A stretch of 64,000 nucleotides of DNA, from positions 2,732,001 to 2,796,000 of the forward strand of contig VCAZ01000046.1 in NCBI GenBank assembly GCA_005784505.1. The letters are read 5' to 3'. Below, piece by piece: positions 1 to 9,800 of this stretch (positions are counted from its first letter, which is position 1; each line of letters opens with the position of its first letter). Both the position numbers and the translations under genes were made by a program. Source of the stretch: Bagarius yarrelli. Lineage: Eukaryota > Chordata > Actinopteri > Siluriformes > Sisoridae. The notes under the pieces were generated by a model, which worked only from the letters and a program-made list of their open reading frames with translations, had not been told where the DNA came from and ran no database searches.

Positions 1-99
1 TTGACTCATGCAGTAAACACCTTAACAGCACCCCTAGAAGTGTGTCTTTCCCAAACTGTTGCAAAAAACTTTTAGACAAGCACACAGTTGTATAAAAGA

Positions 100-340
100 T
101 CTTTTTCAAATTGGAGCATTACATTATTGCTTCACTGGAACTAAGAGACCTAAACATCTTTTAGCATGACAATGCCCCTGTGCACAAATCCCCTGAGCTC
201 CATGAAGCTGAATGTTCTGCATAGTCTATTGCACCCCAGATCTTTTTACCCATTATTATTTTACCTGATCTTACTAATCAGTTTGTGGCAGAAATAAATA
301 TTCCAGCAGTGTTTCTAGTAAAAAGTCTTTCCAGAAGTTT
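100..340 (+). mobile_element. Decayed Tc1/mariner-like fragment
   Basis: Contains the repeated block seen at several other places in the window (ggaactaagagacc, then agcatgacaatgcccctgtg, then agctccatgaag). In its intact form this block encodes the DNAPVH stretch of a Tc1/mariner transposase C-terminal half. No open frame survives here. Boundaries are approximate. Confidence 0.5.
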
Positions 341-549
341 AGAAAGTATAATAAAAGGTGTTAGGTGTTAGGTGTCCTAATACTTTAATTTATACAGTTT
401 ACATGCCATAGTGTCTTAGGATAAAGTTTGCTTTGTGTGAAAAGAGGAACATAAACCACAACAACAGTGACCCACAAACTATTATTATAGACAATGTGAA
501 TTCTATAGGCTTAGAAAGTAAGGACACATACACTCGACAACAACAACAA

Positions 550-580
550 CGATCGCTTAGACTACAGGTCTAAGCGATCG
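550..580. repeat. Perfect 13-bp stem hairpin
   Basis: Arms CGATCGCTTAGAC (550-562) and its exact complement (568-580) enclose a 5-base loop. It lies just after a CAA tract and is not linked to any recognised gene. Confidence 0.85.
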
Positions 581-682
581 GGGGGACACCTGACAGGGTC
601 ATGTGAAATTGCTGGGTCTGATAGACCGGTTTTATTTGCTTTTATTTGCTTCTTTCGTCATTTCTTTAAAAAGAAACCAGCC

Positions 683-875
683 AAGGCAGCGCCCAATAAG
701 GCATTAAGTTGTTGATAAGAAGACCTGGGTTCAAGACCCACTGCTGCCAGTCTGCCTTGAGTAAGACCCTTAACCCTTTCTGCTCCAGGGGCGCTGTATC
801 ATAGCTAACGCTGCACTCTAACCCCGACTTTCTGAGAAACAAATTTCACTGTGCTGTAGATATATGTGACAAATA
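683..875 (+). mobile_element. tRNA-derived SINE
   Basis: A box-B-like GGTTCAAGACC near 729 is followed by a body with 'aagacccttaaccctttctgctcc' type sequence, then the 'ggggcgctgtatcatagct' block and a 'tttcactgtgctgtagatatatgtgacaaata' type tail, a layout common in otophysan fish SINEs. A minus-strand relative lies at about 47265-47455. Confidence 0.65.
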
Positions 876-956
876 ATACAGACAGGACAGTTCCCCTTTA
901 ACATCAAGTAAGTATTCATTTGATTAAATAAAATTATTTCTACTATGTCATGTGAC

Positions 957-2073
957 CCTTTCCTTTGCCAATAAGGATATGTAGAACTTCTGCATGGGCG
1001 TATTCTGCGGCGATGCCTATGGGGGTTACACCGTGTTGATCTGCCTCGGCGATCTGGCCTCCATACTGAAGTAACAGCTTCAGGATGTCAATGCAGCCCA
1101 CTTTAGCAGCCTCATGCATCGCCGTCCATTTTTTCAGACACACCTGATCCACCAATGCACCGCGTTTTAGAAGTGCTAGAGCTATATCATAAGAATCTGT
1201 TCTTACAGCTGCAAAGAAAAAGGTCTGCATGTCATTTTCTGCTACTCAAAGTACTCACAGTGTCTGGATCTTTTTTTTAAAGACTATGTTTGTCTGTTAA
1301 AGAAGTAATAATACCCAGTAACAGAGGAGACTCATTCCTGCTATTAGTTTTATGGGGAGAAGCTCCATGTTCCAGCAAAGTACAAACAATCTCTACCAAT
1401 CCTGCTTTAGTAGCCAAAGTCAGAGGAGTCTCTCCATCTGCTGTTTGCTCCTCAAGAGTCAACCTGTAAGACGCTGTCAGAAAAGTAAGCAAAATATCAC
1501 TATTGTCCCTTTTTCAGCTATCATGTACAGACTACACTATTGGTTAAGCAGGTGTTTTCAGGTGCATTTTTCACCATATATCACTCTCTCCAGCACTTGT
1601 ACTGACTGTTGAACCGATGCCCTGTGGAGCGGGTACCAGCCTTTAGCATCCACCTCAGTAAACGCAGACGGGTAATCCGACATCTCCTGCAGGGTAAACA
1701 GGTCGCCTGCAAAGAAGAGGGTTCCACTGCTGGATTTGGATAAACACAGGTAGAGACTGTATGTGCTGCATACATACACTGAACATTATAACTCAAGTTT
1801 ATATACTGTATATATTAAAAAAACCTGACACTCTTACCCCTTTTGATAGCATCAAATATCTTCTGATTTTCCACACTAAAGATTTAGAAAACAACAAGTG
1901 ACTGCCAACAATGACAAAAACTAATATCAACAACACAAGTATTTTTTTTATTTTTTTACTTTTATTGCATTCTACCTAGATGGAAAATTATTACCCCACG
2001 ACTCTTCAATACTTAGCTGTATGGCATAATTTAGAAGCTGCTCATCTTCATCTACTTCATCTCTACTATCCAT
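957..2073 (-). CDS. asb15: ASB15, ankyrin repeat and SOCS box protein 15 (5' part)
   Basis: ASB proteins are substrate adaptors of cullin-5 ubiquitin ligases; ASB15 is mainly a muscle gene. Five coding exons read on the minus strand: 1976-2073, 1838-1875, 1575-1706, 1315-1473 and 957-1208, all with GT/AG ends and matching phases (2,1,1,1,1). They give about 226 residues. The N-terminus contains a ubiquitin-interacting-like motif (AIQLSIEES, about residues 16-24). Ankyrin units follow, with signatures GWYPLHRAS, GETPLTLATKAGL, WTAMHEAAK and GVTPIGIAAEYAH. The start at 2073 follows a strong polypyrimidine acceptor at 2083. The remaining ankyrin repeats and the SOCS box are not in 1-956, so the gene continues off the left edge. 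Identity rests on similarity to the mammalian protein and on IQUB being the neighbour. The b/a fish paralogue is not resolved. Confidence 0.9.
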
Positions 2074-2139
2074 TATCAGTTACTATGAAAAGAAGAAAAG
2101 CAGTGTATATGTATATGTAAATGTATACATACACATACT

Positions 2140-2345
2140 ATATATAAAAAGTATTCGGACACCTGACCATTATGTCCATATGGGTTTTTTTCAACACCCT
2201 TCTCTAGATTTGCACTCTTACTCCTATAGTAACTTATTCAGACCACAAATAATTAATAAGATTAGACACTTATGCGGGTTGAGGAGGAGTTGTTGGCATT
2301 TCAGTTAATACCCAAGTTGTTTGTGGTCAGGGCATTGTGCTGATT
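2140..2345 (+). mobile_element. Terminal part of a Tc1/mariner-like non-autonomous element
   Basis: Begins with the family end 'aaaaagtattcggacacctgacc' type sequence, followed by the shared 'ccatatgg' and 'tttgtggtcagggcattgtgctg' blocks. It lies in the presumed ASB15 leader intron. The far end is not clear. Confidence 0.4.
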
Positions 2346-2683
2346 TTTATTTAAATTGTGTATAATAGGACACTGCAAAATTATATTGTCCATGCAAAAT
2401 TTTTTTACGGTGCAGAACTAACTGGGAAATTATGCATAAGGTCACCTTCACCATACTGAACACCATGTTATTATTAAAGTAGTTATTATATGTAAAGCAG
2501 TACAGTTATTATATGTTATTATATGAAAGTAGTACCTTTTCACATAAGACATATAGCTACCGTATATGTGTTTTCAGAACTAGTAGTACTAGACCCTGAA
2601 ACATTCTAAACTAAAAAGAATTAAATAACATTTATGGGAAACTTTTAGGCCTGATGTTGTTCATGCATAAGTGCTACTCTCAC

Positions 2684-2840
2684 CTTGAAAAATATAGTCC
2701 CAGTAGGATCACAGGCCATGTACTGCCTTTTGGTTTAGCTGCATGCTGTCAAACCTGACTGTGCTCTAGAGCTACTCCGAACACTCGTCTATTTTTGGCT
2801 GTCAGCTGCTTTCAGAAAGCATATAACATTAAAGCAGCTG
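2684..2840 (-). promoter_or_regulatory. Putative ASB15 leader exon and muscle-type promoter boxes
   Basis: On the minus strand a good donor (AAG|gtgaga) ends at 2684, and the acceptor before the ATG exon is at 2083-2084. This suggests a non-coding first exon ending at 2684 and a 0.6-kb leader intron. Upstream of it are two E-boxes (CAGCTG at 2803-2808 and 2835-2840) and a MEF2/CArG-like site (CTATTTTTGG, 2789-2798). That combination suits a muscle-expressed gene, but the sites are short and the transcription start is inferred only. Confidence 0.35.
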
Positions 2841-3660
2841 TCCTTATACGCTTACATGCTCATTTTAGGCAGGTGACATGCCCATTTAATCATGTGTTAA
2901 TAATTTATATTTATATATTTTATACTTTATTATGTAACTAAGGTAAATGGACAGGAAATTCAAGCATAAAAAAGGAACTATATGAAAATGATGATTGTCA
3001 ATTTAATAACTTAATAATTAGAATTCCTAAAACCTGCTAACATTATGTAGTTTATATTTCAGGTATATCCTTAGACTTAATAGTCATGTTTTACATTAAA
3101 TAAACTGTAACACTATGCATAATCGTTAACCAGAGATGTCTAAAAATTTAGTAAGTTTTGTGAGATTGGTGACTTTGGTAAATAATGGTTAAAAGTGTTT
3201 TATCTATTATGCACAAGTAATATCTCATCAGCCATCAGTGGAAGCAGCACAATGTAAAAAGATTATTCTCCCGACAGTTGAGTATGACTTTTTTTTTTTT
3301 TTTTACATTGAATAGCATTTTGACATGTATCTACAACATTTATTAGACATCTGATATATTTGTATTACTTACGCAACATTACGGCTTCATTGGGTCACTG
3401 GATCTAGATAGTTCTTAAATGAATTAAACGTATGTTGAAGTTTAAGGTTTTAACTAGTATTGTTTCAACGTTGATACCATAATGACACACTTTAAAAAGA
3501 CAAGCGTATTAGAGTATTATGTATGGAGGTTTGAAACAAATAATAAATTAATTTATTTACTATATTTTAATATTTTACTGTAATATATATTAAAAATAAA
3601 GCTGCAGCTTGTACACGCACGCTATACACAAGTAGGAATGGAGCACAATCATGTGACTAC
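2841..3660. other. AT-rich ASB15-IQUB intergenic stretch
   Basis: No exon, ORF or recognisable repeat is seen apart from short A/T runs. In human the NDUFA5 gene lies between IQUB and ASB15; no NDUFA5-like coding sequence was found here. Confidence 0.6.
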
Positions 3661-3663
3661 CCG

Positions 3664-3714
3664 GTTCCTATAGTAACCTTCAAACACTTCGCGCTTTTGC
3701 GTCGCCATGGCAGA
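3664..3714 (+). promoter_or_regulatory. Two RFX X-box-like sites upstream of IQUB
   Basis: Two 14-mers each match the X-box consensus GTTRCCATRGYAAC at 12 of 14 positions: GTTCCTATAGTAAC at 3664-3677 and GTCGCCATGGCAGA at 3701-3714. RFX factors drive ciliary genes through such sites, typically about 100 bp before the start codon. IQUB is an axonemal gene whose ATG is at 3811, so spacing and gene class agree. Function is inferred. Confidence 0.55.
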
Positions 3715-3742
3715 ACAGCTCCGCTACAGAGCTTCACTGTGA
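3707..3742 (+). other. Short upstream ORF in the IQUB leader
   Basis: An ATG in optimal context (GCCATGG) opens an 11-codon frame ending in TGA at 3740-3742, 68 bases before the chosen IQUB start. It overlaps the second X-box, so it matters only if transcription begins upstream of 3707. Confidence 0.35.
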
Positions 3743-3810
3743 GAAGCTTCGTTCTTTTCATACACAATTTGTAGCCCTGTTATTGATTTACACCCCGGCG
3801 CATATTAGCG

Positions 3811-6800
3811 ATGGCAGAGGCAGAGAAAGAAAGCGGCATTTTGGAGACAAATAACCAATCCAATGTTAAAAATCCGGACGAGGCCGCTACCGAAAGCGCT
3901 TCTCACACACAACCTGCACTTGATGAGGATGTAAGAAATGAGCAGCTGTGCAAGAGATCAGGTAGATTTAGAAGAGGACGGGGGAGAACCAGGGTTAGTC
4001 TCTGAAAGAGTGACACAGGACAGGTTTAGTCCTCAGGAAGAAGAAACTATTAAACCTGATGAAGATGTAGGAAACTCAACAGCTACAGGTGAGCCCTTAC
4101 ACTGGATCAACTTCCTCTTCATCTCATCACACTAAAAACAACTTCTTACCCCGAGTACATGGAGCATCCACTCCAATATCACAGATCATCATCACAAGCT
4201 GCAAAATGAAATATCATTTAGTTCATATTAGATTATAGATAGATGTGATATACTGTTATGTAAATGTGCTTTAAGGGTTTTGGCTTAATTTCTTTAGGTT
4301 CATTTGGTCTGCAGCGTTTGCATTCAGAACACCATACCTCATGTTCCTTAATGTGTTAGTGTATTAAATGCGATTACTTGAATATACTTCGGTTTTTGTT
4401 TGTTTTTTTCACATGTAACCTTGTACTGTGCAGTAGTTACGTGCTATAAACCTGAATATGAATACACCGAATTAGCATTAATTGTAGTACGTCAGTGCTG
4501 ACCTTTAATACAAACTTTCTCCAACTGTTACCACAAAGTTGAAAACGCACATTTCTAGAATGTCTGTCTGTATATGCCTAAGAGTTCCCTTTTATGGAAC
4601 TAAGAGACACAACACTTTAGCTTGACCATGGGCCTGTAAAGAAAGTCCCAGAACATCATGAAGACTTGGCCCAGTCCCGAACGCCCTACTTCCATACTAT
4701 ATAGTAGGCGAAAATAAATAAGTATGACGCAAGTTATGTCGAATCTGATTTTCGGATGACAACTCTAAATTTTGAAGTATGCCTACGATGTACACTTTAC
4801 TATCCCAGGAGGCCATGGAAGAGACGCAGTTATATGCGAAAGTGGTAGAAAGCACTAATGCAGCACTTTTCTAGTCCTTTAAGTAGTTTTAAGGAATAGA
4901 AAAACTTTGTTCCTAGTAGTTAAATCGGACCTGTTTATCATCAGCCAAGTTAAACATTATCCAACTTTAAATTCGCTCTTCTGTGACATCATATGTCAGG
5001 TTTCAATATCAACATCATGGATGTAGTACGTCCGAATTTTATTTATACTATTTTTATTTATACCATAACCATACAGTAACAGCATACTTCTAAACAGTCA
5101 GGAAGTACATACTTACTGAAATCTAGCACATACTTAAGTAGCATGTGATTTCGAACAGAGCTTATGGTGTGCTGGTTGGAAGCCCTGACCTAAATGAACA
5201 CCTTTGGGATGAACTGTTTCCCCACACTTCCTCACTCAACATCAGTGTCTGATCTCACTGATACTATTGTGGTTAATTGGTAAAATCCCTGAAGCTCCAT
5301 CTAGAGGAATAAGGTGTGTAGTTATTGAACATCCTACTAAATTTAAAGTAGAAGTTCAATAAATAATAATCAGGGGTTCAAATACTTTTGCTTACATGGT
5401 ATATTAATGTAATCAGACGTAAACCGAGTGCTGTTAGTGCTTAATACAGAATACTAGACAGACTGACTGTACAGTATTATTAAAGCTATCTCTCTGAATT
5501 GTTTATAGTAAACATGGTCTTTTATTAATATTTTGTCTTTTTTAGTTAAAGTCCTAATTATGCCAGAGGGACACATGATGACTGTGGCTTTCACGATTGG
5601 CCTCACCGCTCAAGTCATGAAGAATCATTTTGCCAATGAGCTTCGAGTTCCATCTGACTTTATTCAGCTCACACTCAATGGTGCCCTCACTATATTCAGC
5701 ACTTTCATCCTTTAGTTATATCTCACACACATAGATGTTATATGAAGTGTCTCTGTAATGTAAAACTGGTGTGTGTGTTGTTGACAGGTAATCCTGTAGA
5801 GAATCACCAGACCCTGATGAGCCTTGGGGTCCAGCCGCATGCCACTGTCCAGTTAGAGATGAGCTCATTAGATCCTGAAAATTACCCAATCAGGCCAGTT
5901 AAACCTCAGCAGGAATGCACCATGCCCGACGTCATTACTGTCAGAGTGCAGACAGGTTGACTTTATCTTTTTCTTCTCCAACTAGAACAATTAATATCCA
6001 TTTGCACGTGTTATTTTTACCGTTATTTTCTTTTTTTATCTGTTTTTTACCGTTGTCTTATTTCCTTTTTCTCACACTCTTCCCACCATTAGATGCAGAT
6101 TCCTTTCAGGATGTGGTAGTTGAGATTGAAAGAGCCACTCAACGGAACCCTTTCTTGGGAGGATATCGCCACAAGGTCACTAAAACCGAGTACCACCATG
6201 CCGGAGTACAGACTGTGCCCAGGAGGAGGCCTGATAGAGGAGTAGAGATGTTCAGCAGAGACACACAGGTAAAGGAGATAAAATGTATAACTAACAGATA
6301 TGCGTGTATATATTGATGTATGACTTGCAAATACTTTCCTTCTGGCCAGTACCTATCACACTCTCTAATGGTTGCTATTACAATATTAGCATTCTATTGA
6401 ATGTACAATATATAGGCAAAGGTTTGTCCACACTTTCCTAATACACACACACACACACACAAACTGCATTATTCCTATATTGAAACTAACCAATCACTTT
6501 TAGTGCACAAAAACCCTGAGCTCCGTGAAACCATGGCTGTTGTGGAAAAACTCAAGTGACTTACATTTATATTTATGGCATTTACCGCAGACCCCCTTAT
6601 CCAGAGTGACTTACATTTATCTCTTTTATACATTAGAGCAAGTGGGGGTTAAGGGTCTTGCTCAGAGACCTAGCAGCAGCAACTTGGTGGCACTGGGAAT
6701 CGAACCCTGATCTTCCAATTAGCAGTTCAACACCTTAACCACTGCGCTACCACTTTGACTAGGTGTTCTGTACAGAGCCTTGACCTTAACCCAATTGAAC

Positions 6801-9800
6801 ACTTTTGGGATGAGCTGCAAAACTGACTGTACGCCAGACCTCTTTAACTAATATTAGTGTCTGAACTAATATTAATGTGGATTCATTGGAAAATCCTCAA
6901 ATTCAGTGAAAAGTGTGGAGGTCAATTTAGAAGTAAGATTAAGACTAGATCTGAATGAGGATGTTTAAAAACACATGGATGTTATGGGAAGATCTTTCAA
7001 TAATTTTTTTCAGATAGTGTGTGTCAACTTTGATTTTTCTGTTCATTTTGTTTAGCAAAATTGATTAATCAGAATTATTGTGACCCTTTTTTCTCCAGAC
7101 AGTACATCTAAAGGAAAAATCTCAGCAGTGCACCAACAACACTTCAACTCAGATGACTAAACCTGGGTGCTACATATCCAATATGAAGGACAGACTCATC
7201 GCACCAGGAACATACGTCACTGCAGAAGAATACCACAGCAGGAGACTTAAGGCTGTATGTAAGGGTCTGGGACTGTGTGTTTATTTAATTTTTTGGCAAA
7301 GATTAGATTCAATTATGGGCCCGTGTGTATGTGTTTTCTCAGGCAATTATCATCCAGACACACATTAGGCGCTGGCTGGCCAAACGTTTGACCGTGCAGC
7401 TGAGACTTGCTAAAGAGCTGTACATGGCCTGGATCGTGCAAGAGGAGAGACGAAAGATAGAAGAAAAGGAAGAGCGGATTAAAGCTGAATACCAGCGGAG
7501 AATGAACCCACAGAAAAAAGAAGACTTTGCACTGCTTTATAGTGCACTAGAAAGTAAGTAGGGTGTCTGTGTAATAGAAGGTTATTGTAAAGGGTATTGG
7601 TTTGGTTTCAATGTCTGGAGACATAAGGATTAGTTATTTGGTTTATCGACGTATAACTATAGCTTTATTAGGACTTTTTATGAAAATGACAGAGATACGA
7701 ATGTATGACAAGAAAACCCCTAACATGCTGTGTAATATTTTGGGCTCAATCATGTATTTTCAGCATTAATTCCTTCTTTGGTGTTCTCTTAGAATTAATC
7801 AAATGTATGTACTGTATAAAGAGTCATTATGTTGTTGAGGCAGAGCTTTTGGGTTAAAAAAATATCCTGTAGCTCAGTGGAGTTTATAAAGATATCCATC
7901 TTTACAAAATCCCTAGGGATTCTACACAGCGTCAAAGCATTATTACCATATTATTCACAGGGTATAATGTGTTATTAAATGGCTAACTACTATTTGGGTG
8001 TAATAACTATAGGACTGAAATATATGTACTATCCAAGTTGACTATATAGTCAAAAGTATTTGGACACTCGACTATTCCAGCCATGTGTGTTCTTAAACAT
8101 CAATCTGTAGTCCCAAAGTGCTTTAATGACCTCCACACTCCACATGCTGAATATATAGTAGATTGTAGAAAACAGCATTGTGAACATCATGAGAGCTCAG
8201 AGGATTTGTACGTAATGGCATTGTCATGCTGGAACAGTGTTTGAGTTTCTTACCTCCAGTGATGGGAAATCTTAATGTTACAGCATACATGGACACCCTA
8301 AAGAGATTGTGTACTGTTTAGGTGTCCACAAACTTTTGGCTACATAGTGTAATTTGTCTAGAACATGGCAGCAGGTGGGGTCAGAACTGTCAGGTATTTT
8401 TCTTAAGCACTGGCCCACTTTTTGAATTATTTTTTTCTTTTTCTTTTAGATATAAGAACATTAAAGAACCAGAACGTAATCTTTATTCACATCATGTTGT
8501 TTATCATTTAGTATTAACAATACTAATACTAATACTAATCAATAATATCATTACCATTTCAGATTTACTAAGTAAAACAATTATATTGTATTATTTTCAA
8601 AGAGCACTCCTTTACTGTCTCTCTGTGCTAGAATGGAGAAAGGACGAAATAGAGCACATTAATGCCACTCTGTGTGGGGCAGAAAGGAAAGCTGCTCTGT
8701 GTGCTCTTTTGGATCAGGAGACGCAGTTCATTATATCTATAGAAAACCATCGACAATCCGCACTACAAAGGTGGCAACGGAATGCTGTGAAAGAATTTCT
8801 CAACAAGGTACACAACTTTACAATGTTTAAAAAGCTCGCTGTTAGGCTTTCCATATTGTATGAATCTTTTGGATTTTCTGTTCATACATAGGGTTAATCA
8901 TGAGTTGTGTAACCAAGTAAAAAGCAACACAGACATTGTCATACTGAATTTGTGTTTGTCCTTGGTACAGTGTGCAGCTCCCAAACAATGGCAAGCCTTT
9001 GATGGGAAAATAACCCAGATGGATACGCCGCACACCATTAGGGCCAGAGAGCTCCGGGATCTTTATTGCAGTCTCACCCTGAGAGGTCTAAGCCAGGAAG
9101 AGCGCCTTGATGTGTTACTTACACTCAAACATACTATTAAGGTCAACAACAAGTTTTCTTTACTGTCTTTTATATATGCATATATAACTTACTAAGATGG
9201 GATATGCGAAAAATGCATTTCATTGGCTCTGTACACGTACCTTGCACAATGACAATGAAGTTGAATATTATTATTATATATAAAAAGGGCTATATAAAAC
9301 ATATACGCATATATATATATATGCGTATATGTTTTATATAGCCCTTTTTATGCAATAAAATAATAAACATGAATGTATCATGCTCAGCTCAATGTTTCGT
9401 TTTGTTTTTCTTCTATGCTGTGTGCATAGGAACACGACTGTAGGCTGACTGAAGAGATTGTGCAGTTGGTTGACCGGGAGGCCGATCTGATGTTGAGGAG
9501 TGTAAAGGAGAGTAATTTAGAGGGGCTGAGAACAAGGATTACCACTTTATTCCTCCAGTACATTAAAACCCCCATGTTCAACCCTCAGGCGTCCAAAATG
9601 CTGCGGGTGTGTACTAATCTGGTTTAGTGTTTTTTATTATGTTATTTTTTAACAAATGCCTCACTCGTTTGTCTGTCCACTGTAATATCATACAATTACC
9701 CCTATGACCTACTGATACTTTATTTGAGTTTAGATTACTTCCTTGATCTCAGTTTAGTAGTTATGGCATTGTCCTTATCATTTTATCTTTTATCCATAAA

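Noticed and set aside
1994..1995. Earlier donor (G|gtaata) for ASB15 exon 1
   Set aside because: It would leave phase 1 and break the next exon; the donor at 1975-1974 gives phase 2 and keeps the frame.
5915..6316. 133-codon plus-strand ORF
   Set aside because: It runs from IQUB exon 3 in a wrong frame through the intron into exon 4; only the exon 4 part is real coding sequence.
8322..8891. 189-codon ORF
   Set aside because: Its last third is IQUB exon 7; the upstream part is the end of a TIR element and intron sequence.
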